Origin: Anabaena sp. UHCC 0187
GTDB lineage: Bacteria; Cyanobacteriota; Cyanobacteriia; Cyanobacteriales; Nostocaceae
Length of the DNA: 64,000 nt
Direction of reading: 5' to 3'
Assembly (NCBI RefSeq): GCF_009712035.1
Contig: NZ_VILB01000011.1
Span: 67,146-131,145, forward strand
In this document: one piece after another, positions 1 through 10,184 of the stretch
How positions within the stretch are numbered: the first letter of the stretch is position 1
How the letters are laid out: each line of letters opens with the position of its first letter
The notes under the pieces: generated by a model
What the model was told of the DNA's origin: nothing
Databases searched by the model: none
What the model saw: the letters and a program-made list of their open reading frames with translations, nothing else
Translations under genes and position numbers: made by a program

Positions 1-59
1 TAGTCTTGAATCTGGTCAAGTGATAGGTTGTTGCTAATTTCAACCCTTATTCCTTGCAT
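1..59 (-). CDS. possible 5' end of a gene running off the window
   Basis: Read on the minus strand, an open frame starts with ATG at 59 and continues to the window edge (about 19 codons, beginning MQGIRVEISNN). An AAGG-type ribosome site lies about 9 bases upstream. The piece is too short to assign to a family. It could equally be intergenic sequence. Confidence 0.25.
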   Translation of the reverse strand, partial: MQGIRVEISNNLSLDQIQD

Positions 60-166
60 CTGATTCACCTTTTTCACCTTCAAACTCTTGATATATCTAA
101 GTTTTAGCTTTATTAAGCAAGCCCTAGTTAGGAAAAGAGTCAATCCAGTTATAGAGTTCCTATTAG

Positions 167-346
167 TTAGTCGTATTTTTTGTTAAACTGTTTTTTGGCT
201 TCTTCGTAAATCTCAATGGTGATAGGAGAGAAATTATTATCCTGAGCATAAGTTTCAATCTTTTTACGAGCAAAAGGACGGACAAAAAAGGGAATATCTT
301 TAAGTTTAGCTTCAGCTTCAGGAGTCCATTGAATCTTGTCACTCAT
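167..346 (-). CDS. PCP_red-domain mini-protein (protochlorophyllide reductase 57 kDa subunit-like)
   Basis: This short gene encodes 59 residues, from ATG at 346 to TAA at 167-169. The protein has a W-x-P-E-A start, then a segment around residues 18-31 reading IPFFVRPFARKKIE, then an ITIEIYEEA-type helix. That pattern is the PCP_red domain normally found at the C-terminus of ChlB, the catalytic subunit of dark-operative protochlorophyllide reductase. Free-standing copies occur in cyanobacteria. A role in chlorophyll synthesis or assembly is inference, since the domain alone has no catalytic centre. It precedes moaB on the same strand side, about 50 bases from moaB's 3' end, so co-transcription after moaB is possible. 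Confidence 0.8.
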   Translation of the reverse strand: MSDKIQWTPEAEAKLKDIPFFVRPFARKKIETYAQDNNFSPITIEIYEEAKKQFNKKYD

Positions 347-397
347 TGGTTTTTAGGTTTTGATAGTTTAGATAGTTTAGATAATATTCTACAAATT

Positions 398-898
398 TTA
401 ACTTATCTGTTTTACCAAATGCACTAACTCCGGTAAAATCAACTTTTCCATACCCAGTCGCACAGCGTTACTAGAACCAGGAAGAGAAAAGATAATTTTG
501 TTTTGATAAACACCAGCGACAGCACGGGAAGCCATAGCGCGGGAACCAATTTCTTGATAACTTAAAAACCGAAATAATTCCCCAAATCCCGGTAAAGTCT
601 TTTCTAATAGCTTTTCTAAAGCATCATAAGTGGTATCCCTGGGAGCAATTCCCGTTCCCCCATTAAAAATCACAGCATTGATACGAGTATCTTGGCTTAA
701 AGCTGTCATTTGGGCTTGAATTTCTCCCGGCTCATCTTTGATAATCTGATAAAATTCTACAGTGTGATGATCTGCTAAAAGTAGTTCTTTAATTAATTGA
801 CCACTTTTATCTGTGTCCGGGGAACGGGTATCACTAACGGTAATCACCGCGCAACTTACAGAAACTTCTTCTGTATTGGGGTGTGGTTGAAATTCCAT
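398..898 (-). CDS. moaB: MoaB/Mog-type molybdenum cofactor biosynthesis protein
   Basis: This 166-residue protein belongs to the MoaB/MogA family, which adenylylates molybdopterin before molybdenum insertion in the cytoplasm. The family's substrate loop is visible as GGTGIAPRD near residues 80-88, followed by the TTYDALEKLL helix. A second conserved stretch, LPGSSNAVRLGMEKLILPEL, lies near the C-terminus. The length is normal for MoaB. Molybdenum cofactor serves nitrate reductase in cyanobacteria. The gene reads away from psb28 with a heptamer repeat between them and has no clear operon partner besides the small gene downstream. Confidence 0.94.
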   Translation of the reverse strand: MEFQPHPNTEEVSVSCAVITVSDTRSPDTDKSGQLIKELLLADHHTVEFYQIIKDEPGEIQAQMTALSQDTRINAVIFNGGTGIAPRDTTYDALEKLLEKTLPGFGELFRFLSYQEIGSRAMASRAVAGVYQNKIIFSLPGSSNAVRLGMEKLILPELVHLVKQIS

Positions 899-922
899 AG
901 ATAATATTTAAATTTTAGCCAA

Positions 923-964
923 TGACAATTGACAATTGACAACTGACCATTGACTACTGACTAA
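923..964. repeat. STRR heptamer array (TGACAAT type)
   Basis: Six contiguous seven-base units can be read: TGACAAT twice, then TGACAAC, TGACCAT, TGACTAC and TGACTAA. Decaying heptamers of this kind are the short tandemly repeated repetitive (STRR) sequences known from filamentous cyanobacteria. The array fills the gap between moaB and the 3' end of psb28. Confidence 0.85.
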
Positions 965-1300
965 TTAAGATTTGCTTAATCCTAGTCCATTTTCTTCGGC
1001 GTAGCGATTCATAAACCGCATAAAACGATCCCATTCTTCATTAGAATTCATCACATAAATTGCTTCTAATGATTCTGGTTTACCGTTGACAAATTTCCCC
1101 TGAACTTCACGAATAACTATTTCCCCTTCTTCGTCAATCAAATATAGCCCGGTAACTTCATCGTTGCCATCTTGCGCCAGTATATCAGGATTGGTGAAGA
1201 TGAATGTTGCTGTACCACTTTCACCTTTTTTTGCTCTTGTTAAACGAACATCTGGAACTACTGTTTCTTCAATACCTCTAGCAAACTGAATTTTCGCCAT
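965..1300 (-). CDS. psb28: Photosystem II assembly protein Psb28
   Basis: The 111-residue product begins MAKIQFARG, runs through [12 protein letters not shown] and [11 protein letters not shown], and ends [19 protein letters not shown] plus three residues. This matches Psb28 throughout. Psb28 binds CP47-containing photosystem II assembly intermediates at the cytoplasmic face of the thylakoid and takes part in assembly and repair. The open frame extends upstream to 1519, but the extra 73 residues overlap the divergent alkaline phosphatase gene and are not Psb28-like, so ATG at 1300 is chosen. It diverges from the phosphatase gene with about 80 bases between starts. Confidence 0.95.
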   Translation of the reverse strand: MAKIQFARGIEETVVPDVRLTRAKKGESGTATFIFTNPDILAQDGNDEVTGLYLIDEEGEIVIREVQGKFVNGKPESLEAIYVMNSNEEWDRFMRFMNRYAEENGLGLSKS

Positions 1301-1379
1301 GATGAGTAAATCTAAAGTTTTGTGATCATTTTGTAATATTCTCTCATCATAGGGCAATTTTCTAGCAGGCATTTTACCA

Positions 1380-3155
1380 ATGGTAATTAAATCTAGTTCA
1401 GAATTTCGATTCAAACGCCGTTTATTTACTACAGCGTTGATCATTGTAGTTGGTATATTCATCACTCTGACTAACCATTCTAGCCCCGCTACACCTGTCA
1501 CTAAAACCAAAAACGTCATTCTGATGATTGGGGACGGTATGGGCTGGGAAATGGCTCGCGCTGGAGCTATGGCGAAAGGATATAATTACACGTCTGGTCA
1601 AGGGGAAGGACTGAGTTTTCAAGCTTTGGATAATTACGCCCTTGCTACCACCTATGGTACTACCATTGCCCCTGGTAATGGAGTTTTCAGCACGGGTAAC
1701 TCTGCGTTGTCCAACTCTATTTCCATTACTGGAGCTAGTCCGATGTTATCAGGGTTTAAATTCCAACCCCAATTTAATCCTGGAAATACACCATCTGGAG
1801 GGGAGAAAAATCTTCAACCTAATGCGGTGGGTAATTTGGTGGGTTATGATCCTCAGCGTGGGGGGATAAATCCTTGGACACCTGGTAATGATCCTGAATA
1901 TATCAAGTATAGTTATCCTGATTCTGCCAATACAGCGACTACTTTGTACACGGGAGTAAAAAGCTATAACAATGCTATTTCCGTGGATATATTTGAAAAA
2001 CCCTTAGAAACTATTCTCAAAACTGCGGCTGATAAAGGTAAATCTACGGGGATTGTCACTTCTGTTCCTATTGATCATGCTACACCGGGAGCAGCAGCAG
2101 CTAATGTCAATCGTCGCAATAAATATGATGGTGATTATCCGACTTTGGATAATATTCTCCAGCAACAACTTCGCATATATCAACCAACGGTAATTTTAGG
2201 TGGTGGCCATCCTCTCACGGGTGCAAGTAGTCAACCTCTCCCCACGGGTGTAGAACCACCAAGCAAATTTGAATATATTACTAAATCAACCTATGGGGAA
2301 TTGAGTAAAAACCCCAATCAAAACCGCTATAAGTACACATTTTTAGAGCGGGGAAAGGATGCTGCTGGGAAGTTAGCAGCTACTGCGGCTAAATTAGATC
2401 CAAATGCAGGCGATCGCTTGTTAGGATTATATGGAGCGAGGGGACAAGAGGGAAATCTGCCTGTGAGTACCGCAAATGGAGATTATAGTAATACTGGTTT
2501 AAGTATTTTTTCTCTGTTTAGTTCCCAAGGACAAAAACCGGATACAGTTCGGCCTCTACTTCCTGGAGAAACTGATCAATCTTTTATTGCAAAAGAAATT
2601 AATGAAAATCCCACTCTCAATGATTTAACCAAAGCGGCTTTAGAAGTTTTATCTAAAGACAAAGATGGATTTTGGTTAATGGTAGAAGGTGGTGATATTG
2701 ATTGGGCTGCCCATGATGATAACTTAGATAATATGATGGGGACGGTGTTGGATTTTGACAAAGCTGTAAAAAGTACAATTGACTGGATTAAAAATAATGG
2801 TGGTTGGGAAAATAATCTGCTGATTGTCACTGCTGATCATGATCATTATCTCACTTTAAATCCTAACTTTTCTGAACTACTCAAAGAAAAAGGTGCAGAA
2901 GCTTTAACGGCTGAATCTGATTCCCTGAAAGCGGGTCATTTTTGGGGTTCTAATCCTAACATCAAATATGGTTGGGGAAATCATGGCAATCGTCCAGTTC
3001 CTGTTTATTATCAAGGTAATGGTTCGGAATTTTTAACTAATTCTATTGGTAAAGGTTTCCGACTTTATGGTGATGATATTCCTGGTATTCAGGGTTTAGT
3101 AGATCAAATTCACATTTATCAAACTCAACGGCAAGCAATAGGGAATAGGGAATAG
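1380..3155 (+). CDS. Alkaline phosphatase (PhoA-like family)
   Basis: The 591-residue protein hydrolyses phosphate monoesters. An N-terminal hydrophobic segment (about residues 15-32, after KRR) is a signal or anchor, so it acts in the periplasm or outside. Metal and catalytic motifs are in order: MIGDGMG (Asp52), the nucleophile region PDSANTAT (Ser182), [19 protein letters not shown], and a late His in GNHGNRP. It has longer loops than the E. coli enzyme. Phosphate-starvation control is expected for the family, but I see no clear Pho box in the short upstream gap. The last codons, encoding GNRE and the stop, lie inside a GGGAATA heptamer array, so the C-terminus has been set by repeat DNA. 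Confidence 0.92.
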   Translation: MVIKSSSEFRFKRRLFTTALIIVVGIFITLTNHSSPATPVTKTKNVILMIGDGMGWEMARAGAMAKGYNYTSGQGEGLSFQALDNYALATTYGTTIAPGNGVFSTGNSALSNSISITGASPMLSGFKFQPQFNPGNTPSGGEKNLQPNAVGNLVGYDPQRGGINPWTPGNDPEYIKYSYPDSANTATTLYTGVKSYNNAISVDIFEKPLETILKTAADKGKSTGIVTSVPIDHATPGAAAANVNRRNKYDGDYPTLDNILQQQLRIYQPTVILGGGHPLTGASSQPLPTGVEPPSKFEYITKSTYGELSKNPNQNRYKYTFLERGKDAAGKLAATAAKLDPNAGDRLLGLYGARGQEGNLPVSTANGDYSNTGLSIFSLFSSQGQKPDTVRPLLPGETDQSFIAKEINENPTLNDLTKAALEVLSKDKDGFWLMVEGGDIDWAAHDDNLDNMMGTVLDFDKAVKSTIDWIKNNGGWENNLLIVTADHDHYLTLNPNFSELLKEKGAEALTAESDSLKAGHFWGSNPNIKYGWGNHGNRPVPVYYQGNGSEFLTNSIGKGFRLYGDDIPGIQGLVDQIHIYQTQRQAIGNRE

Positions 3156-3214
3156 GGAATAGAAGAAAGTTCTTAACCAATGACAACTGACAACCGACAA
3201 TCAACCATCAGTTA
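3137..3214. repeat. Two STRR heptamer arrays (AATAGGG and TGACAAC types)
   Basis: AATAGGG is repeated three times plus a partial copy at 3137-3162. It overlaps the 3' end and stop codon of the alkaline phosphatase gene. A second array of degenerate TGACAAC-like units follows at about 3180-3214. Both are STRR-type sequences. Confidence 0.8.
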
Positions 3215-3314
3215 TCCTGTTCTAAGTCATCAGCAGATTAAATCAGGGGATCGCTTGCATAATTGTTCACAATTTGTTACAAAAATATAAAGAACTTCTA
3301 GAGACTAAAACCTA

Positions 3315-4115
3315 ATGTTCGGCGGACTTACTGGTTTAACAGATTCCAAAAGTACCGATTGGGGAGAGCGAATGCTCAACACAGTCGCCAGCCAAACGAT
3401 TCGCCACCTGTTTACCCAAAGCGAGTCGGTAGAAGTCTTTGTGCGCTGCTATCCCTCCAGCAAACTGTTGCAAGGCAGCATTGATAGCTTTCAAATGAAC
3501 GGTCGTGGCTTAGTAATTCGCAAAGATTTCGCAGTTGAGGAAATGTCCTTTGAAACCGATGCAGTAGCCATTGACTTCGGCTCGGTTTTAAGTGGCAAAC
3601 TTACTCTCAAACAACCCACCCAAGCAGTAGCCCAAGTAATTCTATCAGAAGTAGGCATTAATCGGGCTTTTGAGTCGGAACTGGTGAAAAAGCGCCTGCT
3701 GAACCTTTCTGAACCAACTTTAATCGCCATATCTGGTGGTGAACCAGTTTCTTTTACTGAAGTTCAGGTTAAGCTATTACCTAAAAATCGCTTACATTTG
3801 TTAGCTAAAGCCGATTTAAACAACGGTGAAATCATACCCCTAAGTATGACAATTGGTATCGGGATTGAAAGAAGAAGGCGGGTTTCTTTCAAAGAACCGA
3901 AGATTGAACTTGAGGGAGTTCCAGCAGCACAAAGAGAAATTTCCCAGACCTTAAGTATGGCATTGGTAGAAATTTTGGATAATATGGTTGATTTAGATCG
4001 CTTTGACTTAGATGGGGTAAAAATGCGACTGAATCGTTTAGAAACAGAAGGTCAAAGATTGATTTTTAGCGGATATGCAGAAATAGAAAGAATTCCTCGC
4101 AGCTCTGGAAATTGA
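3315..4115 (+). CDS. DUF2993 (LmeA-like) protein
   Basis: This 266-residue protein resembles the DUF2993 family, which is widespread in cyanobacteria and actinobacteria and related to the mycobacterial phospholipid-binding protein LmeA. Visible features are an amphipathic N-terminus, the GSIDSFQMNGRGLVIRKDF segment, and a long alternating beta-rich body ending in a helix (SMALVEILDNMVDLDRFDL). I see no enzyme motif and no obvious signal peptide. A role in lipid binding or envelope maintenance is inference from the family. It is monocistronic, with a strong terminator directly downstream. Confidence 0.75.
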   Translation: MFGGLTGLTDSKSTDWGERMLNTVASQTIRHLFTQSESVEVFVRCYPSSKLLQGSIDSFQMNGRGLVIRKDFAVEEMSFETDAVAIDFGSVLSGKLTLKQPTQAVAQVILSEVGINRAFESELVKKRLLNLSEPTLIAISGGEPVSFTEVQVKLLPKNRLHLLAKADLNNGEIIPLSMTIGIGIERRRRVSFKEPKIELEGVPAAQREISQTLSMALVEILDNMVDLDRFDLDGVKMRLNRLETEGQRLIFSGYAEIERIPRSSGN

Positions 4116-4136
4116 AAAAAATTGCCAAAAAATTAA

Positions 4137-4168
4137 CGCCGCCTAGTTGACTCTGGGCGGCGATTTTT
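4137..4168 (+). terminator. Rho-independent terminator after the DUF2993 gene
   Basis: A seven-base perfect GC stem, CGCCGCC at 4137-4143 and GGCGGCG at 4156-4162, is followed by five T at 4164-4168. It lies 22 bases after the stop codon. Confidence 0.88.
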
Positions 4169-4169
4169 A

Positions 4170-4239
<70 letters not shown>

Positions 4240-4294
4240 AGAAAGAAGAAGGAAATTTCTCCCCCTGCTCCCTGCTCCCTGCCCCCTGCCTCTT

Positions 4295-5686
4295 TTACCT
4301 TCCTACACCTACATATTGGAATCCAGCCTTGATCATCGTTTGGGGGTCAAGGAAATTACGACCATCAATCATGACGGGGTGGAGCATCAATTTTGCCATT
4401 TTTCCATAGTCCAAAGTGCTGAACTGTTCCCATTCGGTTACAAGTACCAAAGCATCACAACCATCCGCTAGTCTTTCAGCATCGGTTTCTACCAATACAC
4501 CAGAAAGACCATGACGCATTCCTGTTTGGGAAATAATGGGGTCATAAGCCTTGACTTTAGCACCCAGTCGGTTGAGTTGTTCAATCAAGATTAGTGCGGG
4601 TGCGTCCCGTAAATCGTCGGTATCTGGTTTGAATGTTAAACCGAGTAGTCCGACAGTTTTACCTTTGAGGATTTTTAAAGCTTGTTGAAGTTTTTCTAGA
4701 GCGATTAAGCGTTGGCGTTCGTTGACACTGACAGCGGCTTTCATGAGTTGGGCTTCATAGCCATAATCATCAGCGGTGTGAATAAGGGCAGAAACATCTT
4801 TAGGGAAGCATGAACCACCCCAGCCAATCCCAGCTTGTAAGAATTTTTTACCAATGCGGGAATCTAAACCGATGCCTTTTGCTACTTGGGTAACATCCGC
4901 ACCAACGCGATCGCAAATATTGGCAACTTCGTTAATAAAACTAATCTTGGTGGCTAAAAAGGCGTTAGCCGCGTATTTGATCATTTCTGCGGAACTTAAG
5001 TCTGTAACTAGGACTGGAACAGGAGGTAAAGACTGATCAGCCGCAAATTTGCGTTCTACAATGGGGGCATATAATTCTTTCATCATGCCGGTGGCTTGTT
5101 GACTATTACCACCTAAGACAATCCGATCAGGGTTAAAGGTATCATGGACTGCTGAACCTTCCCGCAGAAACTCTGGATTACTCACTACATCAAACTGGTT
5201 AGCAATCTCCGATAATTTATCGTCACTAGATGTATCACCAGATGCCAGCAATGTTTTCTGACGTTCCGCAATCCCGTCTAAAACAATCATTCTTACCCAG
5301 TCGCCAGAACCAATGGGGACAGTAGATTTGTTAACAATGACCTTATAACCACCTTGGAGATTTTCGCCAATGCCACGAGCTACGGCTTCTACATAACGGG
5401 TGTCACTTTCACCATTGGGTAAAGGTGGCGTTCCTACAGCAATAAATAGAATTTCCCCGTGAGTCACACCAGCCGCAAGATCACTAGAAAATTGAATCTT
5501 GCCACTATTGATGGCAGACTGCATAATTTCCGAGAGTCCTGGCTCGAAAATTGGCGACTGCCCAGATTTCATTAATTTTACTTTTTCTTCGTTATTATCT
5601 ATGCAAATTACATCATGACCGATGTGAGCTAAACAAGCACCTGTAACTAAGCCAACATAACCAGTACCAATTACGCAAACACGCAT
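4295..5686 (-). CDS. ugd: UDP-glucose 6-dehydrogenase
   Basis: This 463-residue cytoplasmic enzyme oxidises UDP-glucose to UDP-glucuronate with two NAD+. The N-terminal Rossmann motif GTGYVGLVTG is at residues 7-16. The catalytic cysteine sits in GWGGSCFPKD (about residue 293). GLTFKPDTDDLRDAPA, of the C-terminal UDP-binding domain, follows. The length is typical. The gene lies 55 bases downstream of the UDP-xylose synthase gene on the same strand, so the two very likely form an operon feeding sugar nucleotides into exopolysaccharide or envelope glycans. Confidence 0.95.
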   Translation of the reverse strand: MRVCVIGTGYVGLVTGACLAHIGHDVICIDNNEEKVKLMKSGQSPIFEPGLSEIMQSAINSGKIQFSSDLAAGVTHGEILFIAVGTPPLPNGESDTRYVEAVARGIGENLQGGYKVIVNKSTVPIGSGDWVRMIVLDGIAERQKTLLASGDTSSDDKLSEIANQFDVVSNPEFLREGSAVHDTFNPDRIVLGGNSQQATGMMKELYAPIVERKFAADQSLPPVPVLVTDLSSAEMIKYAANAFLATKISFINEVANICDRVGADVTQVAKGIGLDSRIGKKFLQAGIGWGGSCFPKDVSALIHTADDYGYEAQLMKAAVSVNERQRLIALEKLQQALKILKGKTVGLLGLTFKPDTDDLRDAPALILIEQLNRLGAKVKAYDPIISQTGMRHGLSGVLVETDAERLADGCDALVLVTEWEQFSTLDYGKMAKLMLHPVMIDGRNFLDPQTMIKAGFQYVGVGR

Positions 5687-5741
5687 TTTTTAAACCCTCG
5701 TTTTTTGACAGTTAAATGATTGGTGATAAATAAATAACTAA

Positions 5742-6677
5742 TTAATTGTTATCTTTAACACGTTGACGGAAATCTTCGATCATGAGTTTCAACCCTTCTT
5801 GCAAAGGAATGGTTGGTTCCCAATTTAACAAAGTTTTTGCCTTGGTAATATCAGGACGACGACGACGAGGATCATCAGCCGGTAGGGGTTCAAATTTAAT
5901 CTGTGCTTCCGGGTTGATTAAGTTTTGCACTGCCTGAGCTAGTTCTAGAATAGTGTATTCATCAGGATTACCCAGATTTATGGGGCCTGTATGTTCACCA
6001 TTCATTAATCGCATTAGTCCATCTACTAAGTCAGAAACGTAGCAAAAACTCCGGGTTTGTTGACCTTCACCGTAAACAGTTAAAGGAATACCTTGTAATG
6101 CTTGGGCGACAAAATTGCTAACTACGCGACCATCATTTTCCAGCATTCTTGGTCCATAAGTATTGAAAATTCTGGCAACTCGAATTTCAACGTTATTCTC
6201 TCTGTGATAGTCAAATGCTAAGGTTTCAGCAATTCTTTTGCCTTCGTCATAACATGACCGAATCCCAATCGGATTAACGCTACCTCGATACTCTTCGACT
6301 TGAGGATGAACTTCTGGATCTCCGTAGACTTCACTGGTGGAAGCTAAGAGAAATCTGGCTTTAACCCGTTTAGCCAAACCCAACATATTCAGTGTACCAA
6401 TAACGTTAGTTTTAACGGTTTTAATTGGGTTGTACTGGTAATGGACTGGAGAAGCCGGACAAGCTAGATGATAAATTTGATCCACTTCTAAGCGAATTGG
6501 TTCGGTGATATCATGACGGATCATTTCAAAATACGGATGATCTAACCATTTCAGGAGATTATGCTTCTTTCCTGTATAAAAATTATCCAGACAGATGACT
6601 TCATGACCATCATTCATTAATCGGTCAATCAGGTGAGACCCAATAAACCCCGCACCGCCTGTTACTAAAATTCTCAT
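5742..6677 (-). CDS. UDP-glucuronate decarboxylase (UDP-xylose synthase), SDR family
   Basis: The 311-residue enzyme has the extended SDR fold. [10 protein letters not shown] at the N-terminus binds NAD. The catalytic pair is Tyr143 and Lys147 in SCYDEGKR, a signature that separates UDP-xylose synthases from dTDP-glucose dehydratases. [10 protein letters not shown] and [17 protein letters not shown] follow in the expected order. It should convert UDP-glucuronate, the product of the adjacent ugd, to UDP-xylose. An alternative is another nucleotide-sugar epimerase, but the motif and the ugd pairing argue for UXS. Confidence 0.9.
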   Translation of the reverse strand: MRILVTGGAGFIGSHLIDRLMNDGHEVICLDNFYTGKKHNLLKWLDHPYFEMIRHDITEPIRLEVDQIYHLACPASPVHYQYNPIKTVKTNVIGTLNMLGLAKRVKARFLLASTSEVYGDPEVHPQVEEYRGSVNPIGIRSCYDEGKRIAETLAFDYHRENNVEIRVARIFNTYGPRMLENDGRVVSNFVAQALQGIPLTVYGEGQQTRSFCYVSDLVDGLMRLMNGEHTGPINLGNPDEYTILELAQAVQNLINPEAQIKFEPLPADDPRRRRPDITKAKTLLNWEPTIPLQEGLKLMIEDFRQRVKDNN

Positions 6678-7075
6678 ATTTTCCCTTGTACTAACATATA
6701 CCTTTCGGTGGCTATCATGCTTTTTTATACCATATTAATCACAAAAAAAGCAGATGTCTATTCAAGAATTCTTGAGTAGGTTTTTAAGCTAGATTCTCAT
6801 TGTCTGCCAGTCATTCTCTAATAAATAGGTTTATTTTGGAGATGCTTTATCAAATCTTTAAAAAAAAGATCCAGTTCTTTAAAATTAATCTTCCTTCAAT
6901 ATTTAAGACCTAACGATTGGCAATACCAGTTGCTACAACTGTTGTGGGATGAGTTGGTGGTTATCTAGCTGATTGGGTTGTAACATCATGGGTAGCTAAT
7001 CCCCAACTGATGATAAAGGTTTTCCAAGCCTGTGGCAAAATTTAGTAAAGTTGTAATCAAATTATTATTCCCAGC
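6678..7075. other. Intergenic region between uxs and valS
   Basis: These 398 bases separate two divergent genes and must hold both promoters. I see AT-rich sequence and one short palindrome, CAGTTG at 6927-6932 and CAACTG at 6936-6941. No small gene or RNA is recognisable. The palindrome could be an operator or a hairpin in the valS leader. Confidence 0.4.
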
Positions 7076-10000
7076 ATGACCGTAACTATTCCTAATCTTC
7101 CCAGTCTTTACGAAGCCTTTTCCACAGAAGCCAAATGGCAAAAATTCTGGGAAGACAACCAAGTTTACAAAGCTGACCCCAACCACAAAGGTGAACCCTA
7201 CTGCGTCGTTATCCCTCCACCTAACGTGACTGGCAGTTTGCACATGGGTCACGCCTTTGAAGGGGCTATCATTGATACCCTGGTGCGTTACCACCGCATG
7301 AAAGGACGGAACACCCTGTGGCTACCGGGAACTGACCACGCCAGTATTGCAGTGCAAACGATTTTAGAAAAGCAACTGAAAGCCGAGGGCAAAACTCGCC
7401 ATGATTTAGGGCGGGAAAAGTTTCTAGAACGGGCTTGGCAATGGAAGGCCGAATCTGGTGGCACAATTATTAATCAGTTAAAACGCTTAGGAGTATCCGT
7501 AGACTGGACAAGGGAACGCTTCACATTAGATGAAGGTTTATCAAAATCTGTTTTAGAAGCATTTATTCGCCTCCACGAAGAAGGATTAATTCATCGCAGT
7601 AACTATCTAGTCAATTGGTGTCCCGCTTCTGCTTCAGCGGTGTCTGATTTGGAAGTAGAACCCAAAGAGGTAAATGGGAATCTGTGGTATTTCCGTTATC
7701 CCCTCAGCGACGGTTCTGGCTTTCTGGAAGTGGCGACAACTCGCCCGGAAACCATGTTAGGTGATACAGGTGTGGCGGTTAACCCCAATGATGACAGATA
7801 TAAACACCTGATTGGGAAAACCGTAACTTTGCCAATTATGAACCGGGAAATCCCCATTATTGGTGATGAATTGGTTGACCCAGCTTTTGGGACTGGTTGT
7901 GTGAAGGTGACTCCAGCCCATGACCCCAATGACTTTGAAATGGGTAAACGTCACGATTTGCCGTTCATTAATATTATGAATAAGGACGGCACATTAAATG
8001 AAAATGCCGGTGAGTTCCAAGGACAAGACCGCTTTGTGGCTAGGAAAAATGTAGTAGCCCGTTTGGAAGCTGAAGGCGTTTTAGTCAAAGTAGAGGAATA
8101 TAAACATACAGTACCTTATAGCGATCGCGGTAAAGTCCCTGTTGAACCTTTGCTTTCTACCCAATGGTTTGTAAAAATCCGCCCATTGGCTGATAAAACC
8201 TTAGATTTCCTCGATACCCAAGATTCCCCCCAAATTGTCCCCCAACGTTGGCATAAAGTTTATCGTGATTGGTTAGTAAATCTGCGTGACTGGTGTATTT
8301 CTCGTCAGTTGTGGTGGGGGCATCAAATCCCCGCTTGGTATGCTGTCAGCGAAACTGAAGGAGAAATTACTGACTCTACCCCTTATTTTGTCGCCCGCAA
8401 TGAAGCAGAAGCTTTAGAAAAAGCCCAAGCCCAATTTGGGGAAGATGTAAAATTAGTTCAAGACCCCGATGTTTTAGATACTTGGTTTTCTTCGGGACTT
8501 TGGCCATTTTCTACTTTAGGTTGGCCGGAAGAAACTGAAGATTTAGCCACATATTACCCTACGGCTACCCTCGTTACTGGTTTTGATATTATCTTTTTCT
8601 GGGTCGCCAGAATGACGATGATGGGTACACATTTTACCGGAAAAATGCCGTTTAAAACTGTGTATATTCATGGTTTGGTTCGAGATGAAAATAATAAGAA
8701 AATGTCCAAATCAGCAAATAATGGCATTGACCCTTTATTGTTGATTGCCAAATATGGAACTGATGCTTTACGCTATACCTTAATTAAGGAAGTTGCTGGG
8801 GCTGGTCAAGATATTCGCTTAGAATATGACCGCAAAAAAGATGAATCTATTTCGGTGGAAGCTTCTCGTAATTTTGCCAATAAGTTGTGGAATGCTGCCC
8901 GATTTGTAATGATGAATTTGGATGGACAAACTCCAGCCCAATTAGGTCAACCAGTTCCCACAGAATTGAGTGATAGATGGATTCTTTCCCGTTTTAATCA
9001 AGTTGTCAAACAAACAAATCATGACATTGAGAATTATGGTTTAGGAGAAGCAGCTAAAGGACTTTATGAGTTTATTCGAGGTGATTTCTGTGATTGGTAT
9101 ATTGAATTAGTCAAATCCAGATTACAGCAAGATGCAGAACCCACATCTCGCAAAGTTGCCCAGCAAATTATTGCCTATATTCTCGAAGGGATTTTAAAAT
9201 TATTGCATCCCTTTATGCCTCATATTACTGAGGAAATTTGGCAAACTCTCACTCAACAACCCGCTGAAAATCCCCAACTTTTACCTTTACAAGCCTATCC
9301 TGAAGCAGATGAAAATTTCATTGATTCAGCGTTAGAAACACAGTTTGATTTATTAATTGGGACAATTCGCACAATTCGCAATTTACGGGCAGAAGCAGAT
9401 ATTAAACCAGGGGTAAAAGTTACTGCTAATTTGCAAAGTGAAAGCGCAAGTGAAAGGTTTATTCTCACCGCTGGACAGGCTTATATTCAAGATTTAGCCA
9501 AAGTGGAAACTTTAACAATTGTAGATGCTAATCCTGTTGTTATTCCCGAAGAAATTGCACAAGTTGAAGATAATAAATATTGGGGTGGGTTAAAAATCAT
9601 CGGTTTAACCGTTGTCGCGCTTATTGGTTTAAGAGTGGCTTTATTTGTGGGTAATACTGCATTAGATATTCCCTTGTTTGGGACTAGCTTTGAAATAATT
9701 GGTTTAGGTTATGTAGCTTGGTTTGGTTTCCGCTATTTACTCAATGCTGAAGCTAGAAAAGAGTTATTTGCAAAATACTTCCCACCCAGTGAAACACCAA
9801 CTGAACCGGAATTACCAGCAACCGTACCCCAGGAAAAAGAAAATTCCATTGCTGGTGTTGTCGGAACTGTACAGGTAGTAATTCCCTTAAAAGGGGTTGT
9901 AGATATTGAAGTTGTGCGGGCAAAACTAGAGAAAAGTCTGCAAAAAGCTGAAGCAGAAGCCCAATCTTTAAGCGCTAGATTAAGCAATTCCAAGTTTGTT

Positions 10001-10102
10001 GATAAAGCCCCCGCAGATGTGGTACAGAGTGCTAGGGCTACAAAAGCTGAAGCTGAAAAACAAGCAGAAATTTTACGTGAACGCCTACGTAGTCTAGTAT
10101 AA
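7076..10102 (+). CDS. valS: Valyl-tRNA synthetase with CAAD membrane domain
   Basis: The 1008-residue protein charges tRNA-Val. The class I motifs are HMGH (residues 56-59) and KMSKS (542-546), with the editing domain between them. A normal ValRS ends soon after the anticodon domain with a coiled-coil arm, which is present here at about 955-1008. Between them, about residues 835-930 hold an extra segment with two hydrophobic stretches ([19 protein letters not shown] and [14 protein letters not shown]). This is the CAAD domain, found appended to several synthetases in cyanobacteria and known to anchor them to thylakoid membranes. The gene stands alone. Confidence 0.95.
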   Translation: MTVTIPNLPSLYEAFSTEAKWQKFWEDNQVYKADPNHKGEPYCVVIPPPNVTGSLHMGHAFEGAIIDTLVRYHRMKGRNTLWLPGTDHASIAVQTILEKQLKAEGKTRHDLGREKFLERAWQWKAESGGTIINQLKRLGVSVDWTRERFTLDEGLSKSVLEAFIRLHEEGLIHRSNYLVNWCPASASAVSDLEVEPKEVNGNLWYFRYPLSDGSGFLEVATTRPETMLGDTGVAVNPNDDRYKHLIGKTVTLPIMNREIPIIGDELVDPAFGTGCVKVTPAHDPNDFEMGKRHDLPFINIMNKDGTLNENAGEFQGQDRFVARKNVVARLEAEGVLVKVEEYKHTVPYSDRGKVPVEPLLSTQWFVKIRPLADKTLDFLDTQDSPQIVPQRWHKVYRDWLVNLRDWCISRQLWWGHQIPAWYAVSETEGEITDSTPYFVARNEAEALEKAQAQFGEDVKLVQDPDVLDTWFSSGLWPFSTLGWPEETEDLATYYPTATLVTGFDIIFFWVARMTMMGTHFTGKMPFKTVYIHGLVRDENNKKMSKSANNGIDPLLLIAKYGTDALRYTLIKEVAGAGQDIRLEYDRKKDESISVEASRNFANKLWNAARFVMMNLDGQTPAQLGQPVPTELSDRWILSRFNQVVKQTNHDIENYGLGEAAKGLYEFIRGDFCDWYIELVKSRLQQDAEPTSRKVAQQIIAYILEGILKLLHPFMPHITEEIWQTLTQQPAENPQLLPLQAYPEADENFIDSALETQFDLLIGTIRTIRNLRAEADIKPGVKVTANLQSESASERFILTAGQAYIQDLAKVETLTIVDANPVVIPEEIAQVEDNKYWGGLKIIGLTVVALIGLRVALFVGNTALDIPLFGTSFEIIGLGYVAWFGFRYLLNAEARKELFAKYFPPSETPTEPELPATVPQEKENSIAGVVGTVQVVIPLKGVVDIEVVRAKLEKSLQKAEAEAQSLSARLSNSKFVDKAPADVVQSARATKAEAEKQAEILRERLRSLV

Positions 10103-10184
10103 CTGTATAGGGAATAGGGAACAATTAATTTTTAATTGATTTGTTCCTCTTTCCTCAATATGAAGTTAGAAGCAAAGTAAAATT

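Noticed and set aside
1301-1519. Longer N-terminus for psb28
   Set aside because: The extra 73 codons overlap the divergent alkaline phosphatase gene and do not resemble Psb28, which starts MAKIQF at 1300.
6678-7075. Leader riboswitch or T-box upstream of valS
   Set aside because: Only one short palindrome is visible; no T-box or specifier structure could be recognised.
7269-7954. Antisense frames inside valS
   Set aside because: They are shadows of the conserved valS coding frame and show no protein-family features.
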